Below are positions 8,461 through 17,664 of a stretch of 64,000 bases of DNA, piece by piece. A program made the position numbers and the translations under genes. The notes under the pieces are model-generated. The model searched no databases. It saw only the letters and a list, made by a program, of their open reading frames with translations, and had not been told where the DNA came from. Each line of letters opens with the position of its first letter. The first letter of the stretch is position 1. Source of the stretch: Burkholderia ubonensis (lineage in GTDB: Bacteria > Pseudomonadota > Gammaproteobacteria > Burkholderiales > Burkholderiaceae); contig NZ_CADFEB010000001.1 in the NCBI RefSeq assembly GCF_902833085.1, forward strand, positions 665,742 through 729,741, given 5' to 3'.

Positions 8461-10008
8461 CTAGCGGGCGACGGCGTTGCCGCCGTCTTCCCGCACGTCG
8501 GTGCGGTTCCACCATCCGCCGCCGAGCGCCTGAAACAGCGCGACGACGTCCGAGTAGCGCGCGACCCGCGCCTGGATCTCGCCGAGGCGGGCCTGCTGGT
8601 AGGTCCGTTGCGCATCGAGCAGCGCAAGATGGTTGATCTCGCCGATGCGGAACCGGCGTTGCGACGCGGCGAGGCTGTCCGCGGCGGCGCGTTCGGCGGC
8701 CGCCTGCGCGTCGACGGCGTTCGCGTCCGATTGCAGCGCCCGCAGCGCATCCGCGACGTTCTGGAACGCGGTGACGACCGTGACGCGATACTGCGCCGCC
8801 GCCGCATCGTAAGCGGCGATCGCCGCGCGCCGGCGATGCAGCAGCGTGCCGCCTTCGAAGAGCGGCTGCAGCAGCCCGGCGCCGATGTTCCAGACGGCCG
8901 TTCCCGGTCCGAACAGCGTCTGCGCGGTCTCGCTGCCGTAGGCGGCGCTGAGCGTCAGTTGCGGCAGCAGGTTGGCGGTGGCGACGCCGATTTCGGCGCT
9001 CGCGGCATGCAGCAGCGCTTCCGACGCGCGAATGTCGGGACGCTGCGCGACCAGTTGCGACGGCAGGCTGACGGGCAGCGTGACGGGCAACTGCAACGAT
9101 TCGAGCTCGAACGTTTCCGTCGGCGCGTCGTTCGGGAAGCGGCCGAGATAGGCGGCGAGCTGGTTGCGCGTCTGCGCGAGCTGTTTCTGCAGCGGCGGCA
9201 GCGCGGCGCGCGCCTGGGCCAGCGCGGCGGCCTGCGCCAGCACCGCGGGATTGGCCGCGGCGCCGATCGCGAATTCGCGCTTCAGCCCGGCGAGCTGCTG
9301 CGTCTCGATTTCGACGATCTCGTGCGTCGCGGCGACCTGCGCGCGCAGCGACGCGTCCTGCAGCGCGGCCAGCACGACGTTCGAGATCAGCGTCAGGTAG
9401 CTGGCCTCGAGTTCGAACCGCTGGAATTCGGCCTGCGCGGCCAGCGCTTCGACCTGCCTGCGCGTGCCGCCCCACACGTCGAGCAGATAGGTGACGTTCA
9501 CCGACGCGCTCTTGAGCGTGAAGGGCGGGATCGCGCTGCCGCTGCCGATCGACGCGGGCGCCTTTTTTTCGCGTGTGACCGACGCGCCGGCGCTGATTGT
9601 CGGAAAGAGGGCGCCTTCGCCCGCGACGCGCGTTTCGTTCGCCTCGCGCAGCGCCGCTTGCGCGGCTTGCAGGCTCGGGTTGGCCGCCAGCGCGCGCTCG
9701 ATGATCGCGTTGAGCGGGGGTGAGCGGAACAGCGTCCACCAGTCGCCGGGAAGATCGAGCCCCTGCACGAAATGCTGCGCTTCGCCGCCGTGGATATCGG
9801 ACGCGACGGTCTGCGCCGGCAGCGGCTCGCGCGCATAGCCGCCGGCCTGGGGCGGCGCCGGCCGCACGAAGTCGGGCCCGACCGTGCAGCCGGCGAGCCA
9901 TGCCGCCGCGAGCACGGCGCAGGCGAGGCCGCGGCCGGGAACGGCAACGCCGGGTTCGAAGCCGGGTTCGAACCCGACTACACGCGGGCGGGCGCGATGG
10001 GCGATCAT
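8461..10008 (-). CDS. RND efflux outer-membrane lipoprotein (NodT/OprM family)
   Basis: 515 aa. A signal peptide ends in a lipobox (LAAAWLAGCTVGPDF), giving a lipidated N-terminal Cys, followed by the typical FVRPAPP segment. Two TolC-like repeats follow, the second containing NLLPQLTLSAAYG and QRRFRIGEINHLALLDAQR. It forms the trimeric outer-membrane exit duct of a tripartite pump. The ATG at 10008 overlaps the adaptor gene's stop in ATGA, so this is the last gene of the pump operon. Confidence 0.9.
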   Translation of the reverse strand: MIAHRARPRVVGFEPGFEPGVAVPGRGLACAVLAAAWLAGCTVGPDFVRPAPPQAGGYAREPLPAQTVASDIHGGEAQHFVQGLDLPGDWWTLFRSPPLNAIIERALAANPSLQAAQAALREANETRVAGEGALFPTISAGASVTREKKAPASIGSGSAIPPFTLKSASVNVTYLLDVWGGTRRQVEALAAQAEFQRFELEASYLTLISNVVLAALQDASLRAQVAATHEIVEIETQQLAGLKREFAIGAAANPAVLAQAAALAQARAALPPLQKQLAQTRNQLAAYLGRFPNDAPTETFELESLQLPVTLPVSLPSQLVAQRPDIRASEALLHAASAEIGVATANLLPQLTLSAAYGSETAQTLFGPGTAVWNIGAGLLQPLFEGGTLLHRRRAAIAAYDAAAAQYRVTVVTAFQNVADALRALQSDANAVDAQAAAERAAADSLAASQRRFRIGEINHLALLDAQRTYQQARLGEIQARVARYSDVVALFQALGGGWWNRTDVREDGGNAVAR

Positions 10009-11186
10009 GGCGCGCGGCTCCCGGTGGGCGCGGCGGGCGTTTTGGTGGGCGGCGTGCCGGCCGGCATCGGCCGCACCAGCGTGCCAGGGCCGAGCTTCAG
10101 CAGATTGCCGACGACGACCGTCTCCCCGTCGGCCACGCCCTGGCGTACCGCGACGAGCGGCGGGTAGTCGGCGCCGAGCGTGACGTAGCGCTGTTCGACC
10201 CGGTTGCCGGGGCCGACGACGTACACGTACTGGCCGAGCTGGTTCGAGCCGACGGCGACTTGCGGCACCAGCAGGGTGGCGGGCTGGTCGGCGACGTGCA
10301 GGCGCACGTGGATGAACTGCCCCGGCAGCAGCGTATGGCCGGGGTTGTCGATCGTCGCGCGCGCGGTGATCGTGCCGGTGCCGCGCACGATGCTGTTGTC
10401 GAGCAGGGTCAGCCTGCCGTGGTATTGCGGCGCGCTCGCGTGGCCGACGGCGACCTCCGCCGGAATCGCGCCCTGTGACTGGCGCGCCTGGATCGCGGGC
10501 AGGTCGGTGTCCGGCGGATTGAAGGTCGCGTAGATCGGGTCGAGCTGCACGAGGGTATTCAGCTGCGTGCCCGCCGTGCTGATCAGCGCGCCCTCGTGGA
10601 CGAGGCTCAGGCCGAGACGGCCGGCGAACGGCGCGCGGATTTCGGTGAACAGCAGATTGAGGCGCGCCGCTTCGATCTGCGCGCGGTCCGCCGCGACGGC
10701 CGCGCGGTTCTGGCGCTCGGTGCTCGCCGATTGCTGCAGCGTGTCGGTCGACACGTCGCCGCTCCGGTTCAGGATGGCATTGCGGTGATGGCTCGCACTC
10801 GCGTAGTCGAGCGCGGCCGCGTCCTTGGCCGCCTGCGCGGTGGCCGCGTCGAGCGTCGCCTGATAGGTGCGCGGGTCGATCCGGTACAGCAGCGCGTTGG
10901 CGGCCACGTCGGCGCCGTCCGGCGCGGCCTGCTTCAGCAGGTAGCCGGTGACTTGCGCCTGGAGCGTGACGGCGCGAATCGCGTCGGTCGTGCCGACATA
11001 GTCGAGATAGACGGGCACCGTCCGCGCGACGACCCGCGTCACGGGCACCTCGATCGCGGCGGCGGGCGGGGCCGGCGGCGGATCGACGGCGGCGCGCCGT
11101 GCGCCGCGCGGGACCAGCAGCGCCACGCCCAGCGCGACGGCAATCGCGGCGGCGGCAACCAGCGCGAATCGGTGGGTTTTCATCAT
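10005..11186 (-). CDS. RND efflux periplasmic adaptor (membrane fusion protein)
   Basis: 393 aa. N-terminal membrane anchor (FALVAAAAIAVALGVALLV) without an evident lipobox, then the split biotinyl-lipoyl-like domain (TLQAQVTGYLLKQ...FTEIRAPFAGRLGLS) around an alpha-hairpin, and a beta-barrel domain. It bridges the inner-membrane pump and the outer-membrane channel. It begins 15 bp after the transporter gene and overlaps the outer-membrane gene by 4 bp, so the three are co-transcribed. Confidence 0.9.
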   Translation of the reverse strand: MMKTHRFALVAAAAIAVALGVALLVPRGARRAAVDPPPAPPAAAIEVPVTRVVARTVPVYLDYVGTTDAIRAVTLQAQVTGYLLKQAAPDGADVAANALLYRIDPRTYQATLDAATAQAAKDAAALDYASASHHRNAILNRSGDVSTDTLQQSASTERQNRAAVAADRAQIEAARLNLLFTEIRAPFAGRLGLSLVHEGALISTAGTQLNTLVQLDPIYATFNPPDTDLPAIQARQSQGAIPAEVAVGHASAPQYHGRLTLLDNSIVRGTGTITARATIDNPGHTLLPGQFIHVRLHVADQPATLLVPQVAVGSNQLGQYVYVVGPGNRVEQRYVTLGADYPPLVAVRQGVADGETVVVGNLLKLGPGTLVRPMPAGTPPTKTPAAPTGSRAP

Positions 11187-11201
11187 CGCCTCGCGCGCCG
11201 G

Positions 11202-14200
11202 TCATGCCGCGGGCGGCGGGCCGTGCGGCCCGTGCGCGCGTGCGAGCTTCCCGCGCATCGTTTCGCGCAGCCGCTCGATCACCGCGTAGAAGATCGGCAC
11301 GAAGCCGAGCGACAGCAGCGTCGCCGCGAGCATGCCGCCGACTACCGTGGTGCCGATCGATTGCCGGCTCGCGGCGCCGGCGCCCGTGGCGACCATCAGC
11401 GGGAGCGCGCCGAAGATGAACGCGAACGCCGTCATCAGGATCGGCCGCAGCCGCAGGCGCGCCGCCTCGGTCACCGCGTCGACGATGTCGAGGCCGGCCT
11501 CGCGGCGCCGCTTCGCGAACTCGACGATCAGGATCGCGTTCTTCGCCGCGAGCCCGATCAGCAGCACGAAGCCGATCTGCGCGTAGATGTCGACCTGCAT
11601 GCGGCGCAGCCACAGCAGCCCCAGCGCGCCGAACAACGCGAGCGGCACCGTGAGGATGATCGTGAACGGCAGCGACCAGCTTTCGTACTGCGCCGCGAGG
11701 AACAGGAACACGAACACGATCGCGAGCGCGAACACGATGCCGGCGACCGAGCCGGCCTGCAGCTCCTGATAGGTGATGCCGGTCCAGTCGTAGCCGAAAT
11801 CCGCGGGCAGCACGCGGGCGGCGCGCTGCATCGCGGCGATCGCCTGGCCCGAGCTGTAGCCGGGCGCCGCGCTGCCGGTGATCTCGGCCGCGCCGTACAC
11901 GTCGTAGCGCGGCACCGTCTCGGGGCCGACCATCGGCCGCAGCTGCCCGAGGGTCGCGAGCGGCACCATGCCGCCCGCGGCATTGCGCACATAGAGGCGC
12001 GACAGGTCGTCCTTGCTGCCGCGCGCGCGGCTGTCCGCCTGCACGACGACCTGGAAATTGCGGCCGAACAGCGTGACGTTGTTGACGAACAGCGAGCCGA
12101 GATAGATCTGCATCGTGTGGAACACGTCGTCGACGTTCAGGCCCAGCAGCTTCGCCTTGTCGCGATCGAGCCGGAAATCGAACTGCGGCGTCGACGTGTT
12201 GAAGCTGGTCAGCAGCGTGCGCGCGTCGAGCTCGGGCTGCCGGCGCGCCTCCGCGAGAAACGCGTGGGTCGCCTCGTCGAGCGCGACGCTGCCGCGGCCC
12301 GCCAGGTCCTCGATCTCGAAATCGAAACCGCCGAAGGTGCCGAGCCCGGAAATCGCCGGCGGATTCAGCGCGAGCGACAGCGCTTCGGGAATCTGCGCGA
12401 GCCTCGGCTGCACCTGAGCGATCAGGCGGGCGACGCTCTGTTGCTCGCCGCGCTCGTCCCACGGCTTCAGGATCACGAACTGGGCGGCGCTGTTCGGCGC
12501 GGTCGCGCGCGTCACGAAATTGAGGCCGCTGATCGACAGCACGTTGGCGACGCCCGGCGTCGCGCGCAGCAGCGCGCGGGTTTTCTCGATCACGGCTTCG
12601 GTGCGTTGCAGCGACGCGCCGTTCGGCAACTGCGTGATCACGTAGAAATAGCCCGGGTCCTCGACCGGCAGGAACGCGTGCGGAATCGTCGCATTCAGCA
12701 GCCAGGTGACGGCGAGGCCGCCCGCGAACAGCGCCAGCGCGAGCCAGCGCGCGCCGATCAGCCGGCGCACCGAACCGGCGTAGCGCTGCCGCGCCCAGTC
12801 GAAGCCGCGATTGAACGCGCGGAACAGCACGAACCGCCGTGCTTGCCCGTGGCGCAGCAGCACCGCGCACAGGGCCGGGCTGAGCGTCAGCGAATTGAAG
12901 GCCGACAGCATCACGGAGATCGCGATCGTCAGCGCGAACTGGTTGTAGAGGCGGCCCGTGATGCCCGGCAGGAACGCGATCGGCACGAACACCGCGCCGA
13001 GCACCGCCGAGGTCGCGACGATCGGCCCCGTCACTTCGCGCATCGCCTGCTTGGTGGCCGCCATCGGCGCCAGCCCGCTCTGGAGCTGGCGCTCGACGTT
13101 CTCGACCACGACGATCGCGTCGTCCACGACGAGGCCGATCGCGAGCACCATGCCGAGCAGGCTGACCGTGTTCAGCGAGAAGCGCAGCACCAGCATGATT
13201 GCGAGGGTGCCGACGAGCGCCACCGGAATCGCGATCATCGGAATCACCGTCGTGCGCCAGCTCTGCAGGAACAGGTACACGACGCCGAGCACGAGCAGCA
13301 GCGCGAAGCCGAGCGTCTTCGCCACTTCGGTCATCGACGCGGAGACGAACATCGTGGTGTCGTAGGTGATGCCCCACGCCATGCCCTTCGGGAAGCGCCG
13401 CGCGAGCGATTGCATCGTCGCCTTCACGCGCTGGTCGAGATCCAGCGCATTCGCGCTCGGCAGCTGGAACACGGCGATCAGCACCGCCGGGTTTTCGTTG
13501 ACGGACGCGCTCGACGTGTATTGCTGCGCGCCGAGGTCGGTGCGCGCGACGTCGCGCAGGTGTACGGCGGCGGCGTTCGCGGTGCCGGCGCGCAGCACGA
13601 TGCCGCCGAATTGCCGCGCGTCGGCGAGCTGGCCCTGCGTGTTGACCTGATACTGGAACGGCGTGCCGGGCGGCGCCGGCGCTTCGCCGAACTTGCCGGC
13701 CGCGACCTGCACGTTCTGGTCGAGGATCGCGTTCTGAACGTCGGTGGCGGTCATGCCGAGCGCGGCGAGCTTGTCCGGGTCGAGCCAGATGCGCATCGAA
13801 TAGCGGCGCTCGCCGAAGATCGTGACGTCGCTGACGCCGGGCTGGCGCTTGAGCGCATCGACGACCTGCAGATACGCGAAGTTGCTGAGCGTGACCGGAT
13901 CGATCGAATGATCGGGCGAATAGAGGTTCACGGCCAGCACGAAGTTCGGGTTCTGCTTCTGGATCGTGATGCCGGTCTGCGTGACGATGCCGGGCAGTTG
14001 CGCGGTCGCCTGCGACACGCGGTTCTGCACGTCGACCGCGCCGATGTTGATGTCGTAGCCGACGTCGAACGTGACCGTGATCGTCGAGCTGCCGTCGTTC
14101 GCGCTGACCGACGAGAGGTAGCTCATGCCTTCGACGCCGTTGATCTGCGCTTCCAGCGGCGTGGTCACGGTGTCCGCGACGACCTGCGCGCTGGCGCCCG

Positions 14201-14348
14201 TGTAAGTCGACTTGACGAGCACCTGGGGCGGCGTGATCTGCGGAAAGCGCTCGACCGGAAGGTTGAACCAGGCAATGAGACCCGCGAGCACCATGACGAT
14301 GGCGATCGATGACGCGAAGACCGGACGCTCAATGAAGAAGTCGACCAT
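11202..14348 (-). CDS. RND multidrug efflux transporter (AcrB/MexB, HAE1 family)
   Basis: 1048 aa, full length for HAE1 pumps: N-terminal helix VDFFIERPVFASSIAIVMV, periplasmic porter domains, and the TM4 proton-relay motif GMVLAIGLVVDDAIVVVENV with its two aspartates. The C-terminal half shows QIGFVLLIGLAAKNAILIVEF. It captures drugs from the periplasm and membrane and drives them out using the proton gradient. It is the first gene of the operon, so the order transporter-adaptor-channel differs from the commoner adaptor-first order. Substrates cannot be read from sequence. A TetR gene is divergent. Confidence 0.93.
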   Translation of the reverse strand: MVDFFIERPVFASSIAIVMVLAGLIAWFNLPVERFPQITPPQVLVKSTYTGASAQVVADTVTTPLEAQINGVEGMSYLSSVSANDGSSTITVTFDVGYDINIGAVDVQNRVSQATAQLPGIVTQTGITIQKQNPNFVLAVNLYSPDHSIDPVTLSNFAYLQVVDALKRQPGVSDVTIFGERRYSMRIWLDPDKLAALGMTATDVQNAILDQNVQVAAGKFGEAPAPPGTPFQYQVNTQGQLADARQFGGIVLRAGTANAAAVHLRDVARTDLGAQQYTSSASVNENPAVLIAVFQLPSANALDLDQRVKATMQSLARRFPKGMAWGITYDTTMFVSASMTEVAKTLGFALLLVLGVVYLFLQSWRTTVIPMIAIPVALVGTLAIMLVLRFSLNTVSLLGMVLAIGLVVDDAIVVVENVERQLQSGLAPMAATKQAMREVTGPIVATSAVLGAVFVPIAFLPGITGRLYNQFALTIAISVMLSAFNSLTLSPALCAVLLRHGQARRFVLFRAFNRGFDWARQRYAGSVRRLIGARWLALALFAGGLAVTWLLNATIPHAFLPVEDPGYFYVITQLPNGASLQRTEAVIEKTRALLRATPGVANVLSISGLNFVTRATAPNSAAQFVILKPWDERGEQQSVARLIAQVQPRLAQIPEALSLALNPPAISGLGTFGGFDFEIEDLAGRGSVALDEATHAFLAEARRQPELDARTLLTSFNTSTPQFDFRLDRDKAKLLGLNVDDVFHTMQIYLGSLFVNNVTLFGRNFQVVVQADSRARGSKDDLSRLYVRNAAGGMVPLATLGQLRPMVGPETVPRYDVYGAAEITGSAAPGYSSGQAIAAMQRAARVLPADFGYDWTGITYQELQAGSVAGIVFALAIVFVFLFLAAQYESWSLPFTIILTVPLALFGALGLLWLRRMQVDIYAQIGFVLLIGLAAKNAILIVEFAKRRREAGLDIVDAVTEAARLRLRPILMTAFAFIFGALPLMVATGAGAASRQSIGTTVVGGMLAATLLSLGFVPIFYAVIERLRETMRGKLARAHGPHGPPPAA

Positions 14349-14393
14349 TGACCCCGCCCCCGTGGGTCGGGTAGGTTTGCCGTGCGTGGAACA

Positions 14394-14416
14394 GGAAACG
14401 CAACGGTATAGTTTCC
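14394..14416. promoter_or_regulatory. Candidate TetR operator between RND operon and tetR
   Basis: Inverted repeat GGAAAC-N11-GTTTCC in the 103-bp divergent gap between the transporter start (14348) and the TetR start (14452). The centre reads gcaacggtata, so an extended -10-like TATAGT overlaps the right arm. Position and size suit a TetR dimer that represses both directions. Confidence 0.45.
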
Positions 14417-14451
14417 GCCGCGCATCCCGAATGTCAATAGGATCGATCGGA

Positions 14452-15102
14452 ATGCGAACAGTCCGGGTTCCCGGGACGAGATCCGGCGGCCGCCCGACAC
14501 GGCAGGAGGCGGCGGACCGCCTGCAACGCCTGCTCGACGTCGCCCGGCGGCAATTCCTGAGCGCGGGCTATCGCGAGACGAGCATGGAAAGCCTCGCGCG
14601 CGAGGCGGGCGTCGCGAAGAAAACCCTCTATAGCCGATTCGGCAGCAAGGCCGGCCTGTTCGCGACGATCCTCGACGCGCTGCGGCGCAAATGGGTCGAG
14701 GAATTGCGCGGCCTCGTGGTCGAATCGGATCGTCCCGAAACGGTGCTCGAGACGGTCGCGCTGCACCTCCTCGAGGTCGGCACGCGGCCCGACATGATCG
14801 AGCTGTACCGCCTGCTGCTGCTCGACGCGCATCGGGTTCCCGGGCTGATCCGCGGGTACTACGACGAGCAGGGCGGCCTGAGCGGGATGGAGCCGCTCGC
14901 CGATTACCTGCGTGCGGCGGTCGACGCGGGCGAACTGGCGCTCGACGACGTGCCCGTCGCGACCGAGCAGTTCGTCTATCTGGTGCTCGGCGGCATCCGT
15001 ACCCGCATGCTGCTCGGGGCCGCCCGGCGCCCCAATGCGGCGGCGCGCGCCCGTCTTGCGCGGCAGGCGGTGCGGATTTTCCTGGGCGGGTGCGCCAGGT
15101 AG
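14452..15102 (+). CDS. TetR/AcrR-family repressor of the RND pump
   Basis: 216 aa. The N-terminal HTH reads LLDVARRQFLSAGYRETSMESLAREAGVAKKTLYSRFGSK (about residues 25-65), the classic TetR DNA-binding domain, followed by an all-helical ligand domain with an AcrR-type C-terminus. I use the ATG at 14452, which has AGGA eight bases upstream; an in-frame ATG at 14431 would add seven residues. It is divergent from the efflux operon, so it probably represses it until a pump substrate binds. Confidence 0.88.
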   Translation: MRTVRVPGTRSGGRPTRQEAADRLQRLLDVARRQFLSAGYRETSMESLAREAGVAKKTLYSRFGSKAGLFATILDALRRKWVEELRGLVVESDRPETVLETVALHLLEVGTRPDMIELYRLLLLDAHRVPGLIRGYYDEQGGLSGMEPLADYLRAAVDAGELALDDVPVATEQFVYLVLGGIRTRMLLGAARRPNAAARARLARQAVRIFLGGCAR

Positions 15103-15130
15103 CCGGGCCGGCAGCGAAGCGCGCGGCCGC

Positions 15131-15619
15131 TCAGGCGGGCCGCCCGAACCCCGATTCGACCCAGCGCTCGGCGCTCGCCTTGTTGAGCTTGAACGCCGCC
15201 GACACCTTCGCTTCGCCGAGCAGCTCGCCGAAGCGGTCGAGCGCCTTGAGTTCCGCATAGGGCTCGAACTCGTCCGGCACGATATCGAGCGTCACCGACA
15301 CTTCGTCCTCGCCGGCCCAGACCGTCACTTCCTTGTGCAGCATCGCGCGCCGCTGCTGCTCGTGGCGCATCAGCACTTCGGTCGCCGTCTTGACCAGCGT
15401 CCGGAACGCGTTCGCGTCCATCGGCTTCGGGTTCTTCTTGTCGCGCCCCATCGTCCAGGGCCCGACCAGCGCCGGCTCGGCTTCCCCGTCCTTGACCATC
15501 TCGACGGCCCAGCCGTCGTCGTCTTCGTTCTTGATGATGCGGGCCGTCCAGCCGCTGTCGCGCCAGAGGGTGTCTTCGTGGATCGTGGTGTCGTCGGCGT
15601 GGAGGTCGGAATCGGTCAT
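15131..15619 (-). CDS. Conserved hypothetical protein
   Basis: 162 aa, acidic and soluble, no signal peptide. Segments include DDGWAVEMVKDGEAEPALVG, MGRDKKNPKPMDANAFRTLVK and EDEVSVTLDIVPDEFEPYA. The ordered charged composition and codon bias say it is real; I do not recognise a domain. The ATG at 15619 gives the acidic start MTDSDLHADD; a longer start at 15658 is possible, and neither has a strong ribosome-binding site. It stands alone. Confidence 0.7.
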   Translation of the reverse strand: MTDSDLHADDTTIHEDTLWRDSGWTARIIKNEDDDGWAVEMVKDGEAEPALVGPWTMGRDKKNPKPMDANAFRTLVKTATEVLMRHEQQRRAMLHKEVTVWAGEDEVSVTLDIVPDEFEPYAELKALDRFGELLGEAKVSAAFKLNKASAERWVESGFGRPA

Positions 15620-15863
15620 GAATCGGTCGGAGAAAACAGGCGAGGGCGCATGCGGCACGTGAACGGCGCGTCGCCCGGAGTGGCATTCGCAGACCGCAAT
15701 TTTACCCGCAGCGCCGCCCGCCGTATCTCGTCAGCCTTCACGTTGGCCGAACGGCTGACCGCGCACCCCGCCCGGCAGGGTTTTCAGCAACACCCGATGG
15801 CGCCGGGCCGGTCCATCATCATGCATGACAGACTAGGCGCTCCGCGCCGCACGGAGTCCGATC

Positions 15864-16760
15864 GTGCCGCCCGATTCCATCCCGTCAACCGCGTTCGTCT
15901 TCGCCGGCGGCGGCAGCCTCGGCGCGATCGAAGTCGGCATGCTCCGCGAGCTGATCGCGAGCGGCGAACGGCCCGATTGCGTGATCGGCGCGTCGGCGGG
16001 CGCGATCAACGCCGCGTATTTCGCGGGCCGTCCGGACGCGCAAGGCGTCGCGATGCTCGCCGCGCTCTGGTGCAAGATCCGGCGGCAGGACATCATGCCG
16101 CTGTCGATGCGCGACCTGCTCGCGATGATCCTGCGCAGCCGGCCCCATCTCGTCGAAGCCGGCGCGTTCCGCCTGCTGCTGGAAACGCACCTGCCGTACC
16201 GCCGGATCGAGCAGGCCGCGCTGCCGCTGCACATCGTCGCGACCGACGTGCTGAACGGCACCGAAGTCGTGCTGTCCGCCGGGCCGGTCGTGGACGCCGT
16301 GCAGGCCAGCGCGGCGATTCCCGGCGTGTTTCCGCCGGTGCGGATCGGCGGGGTGGAACTCGTCGACGGCGGCGTCGCCAACAACACGCCGATCTCGGTG
16401 GCGGTCGCGCTCGGCGTCGAGCGGATCATCGTGCTGCCGGCCGGGTTCGCGTGCGCGCTGCACGCGCCGCCGCGCAGTGCGATCGCCCACGCGACGCATG
16501 CGCTGACGCTCGTGATCGCCCGGCAGCTGGTGCGCGATCTGGAGCAGTACGCGACCCGCGCGCGGATCCACGTCGTGCCGCCGCTGTGCCCGCTCGAAGT
16601 GTCGTCCTACGATTACACGCAGTGCGCGCAGCTGATCGACCAGGCCGCGCACCGCACGCGTCAATGGATCGACGGTGGCGGACTGTCGGACCGCACGATC
16701 CCGGGCGCGCTGCGCGAACACCACCACACACCCGCGGCGTTACGCGCCAGTCAAATATAA
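15864..16760 (+). CDS. Patatin-like phospholipase (RssA type)
   Basis: 298 aa, GTG start. It has all patatin elements: oxyanion-hole loop FAGGGSLGAIEVG (residues 12-24), nucleophile elbow GASAG around residue 43 (Ser nucleophile), and the catalytic Asp in DGGVANNTP. No signal peptide is present, so it should be cytoplasmic or peripheral. The family hydrolyses acyl groups from lipids; the substrate is unknown. Single gene, not obviously in an operon. Confidence 0.88.
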   Translation: MPPDSIPSTAFVFAGGGSLGAIEVGMLRELIASGERPDCVIGASAGAINAAYFAGRPDAQGVAMLAALWCKIRRQDIMPLSMRDLLAMILRSRPHLVEAGAFRLLLETHLPYRRIEQAALPLHIVATDVLNGTEVVLSAGPVVDAVQASAAIPGVFPPVRIGGVELVDGGVANNTPISVAVALGVERIIVLPAGFACALHAPPRSAIAHATHALTLVIARQLVRDLEQYATRARIHVVPPLCPLEVSSYDYTQCAQLIDQAAHRTRQWIDGGGLSDRTIPGALREHHHTPAALRASQI

Positions 16761-16935
16761 AACTCGTACCACCGCTCGGCGGTGCATTTAAGTTCCTGTC
16801 CGATATCTCCCGAGCCGCCGGATTCATAAAATGGCAATCGGGCTATAAGTAGCCTGATCGGGATAGCTGAACCGGACTGGCGGGGGGCGGCGCCGATGCA
16901 ACTGGCCGAATCCGCCGGAACCGAGGGAAACGCGT

Positions 16936-17631
16936 ATGGGGAAATTCAATGTCCGTATCGTCTTCGCCTATGACTGGCCGCTGACGCTGGCCGGCATGGA
17001 ACACATTGCGAGCAGCGCCTGCGCGATCGATCTGGTCGGCGTCTACCAGCGCGCCAGCGACATGGTCGCATCGATCGGCGACGTAGTCTGCGACATTGCG
17101 CTCATCGATTATGCGATGCGCAGCGACGGGCAGATGGAGATGCTGAAGCTGCTCGACTTCGTGCGGGCCGCGCGCCCGCATGTCGGCATTGTCGTGCTGG
17201 TCACGCACGAGAGCCCGGTGATCATCCGCTCGATCCTCGCGCGGGGCGCGCTGAGCGTCGTCAGCAAGCTCGACGACGTCGGCCACATCGTGACCGCGAT
17301 CCATTCGAGCTACGGCGGCGGCAGCTATCTGTCGCCGACGGTCAAGCGCACGCTCGCTTCGGCCGACGACGACGACGGCGACGGTGCGCCGAAGCTGTCG
17401 CAGCGCGAGATCGAAGTGATCCGTCTTTACCTGTCGGGCGTGTCGATCAAGGGGATCGCCGAGCGGTTGAACAAGGGCAAGCAGACGGTCAGCGCGCAGA
17501 AGATCAGCGCGATGAAAAAGCTCGGCGCGAAAAACGACATCGAGCTGGTCCGGCGCGCGGCGACGCTCGGCCTGCGCCACGATGCGAACGCGAACGCAAA
17601 TGCGAGCGCAAGCATTGCGGCGCCGGCGTGA
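16936..17631 (+). CDS. Orphan response regulator, NarL/RcsB-like (LuxR-type HTH)
   Basis: 231 aa. Receiver domain with acidic D13, phospho-acceptor D58 (ALIDYAM) and conserved K111 (SVVSKLDD), then LSQREIEVIRLYLSGVSIK and a GerE-type HTH with NKGKQTVSAQKISAMKKL, very like RcsB. A low-complexity tail (ANANANASASIAAPA) follows. The ATG is preceded by GAGGGA. No histidine kinase lies nearby, so it is an orphan; related Burkholderia regulators work with distant hybrid kinases. Confidence 0.88.
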   Translation: MGKFNVRIVFAYDWPLTLAGMEHIASSACAIDLVGVYQRASDMVASIGDVVCDIALIDYAMRSDGQMEMLKLLDFVRAARPHVGIVVLVTHESPVIIRSILARGALSVVSKLDDVGHIVTAIHSSYGGGSYLSPTVKRTLASADDDDGDGAPKLSQREIEVIRLYLSGVSIKGIAERLNKGKQTVSAQKISAMKKLGAKNDIELVRRAATLGLRHDANANANASASIAAPA

Positions 17632-17664
17632 GCTCCGGACCGGAGCGGGGCGGCGTGAACCGCG

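Noticed and set aside
8461..13377. A 1638-codon minus-strand frame spanning the pump operon
   Set aside because: Only its last ~515 codons (the outer-membrane lipoprotein) are real; the rest is the wrong frame of the transporter and adaptor genes.
10596..14312. A very long open frame on the plus strand opposite the RND transporter gene
   Set aside because: Its product is Arg/His-rich and lacks any domain, as expected of an antisense frame of a high-GC gene; the minus-strand pump has full AcrB-family motifs.
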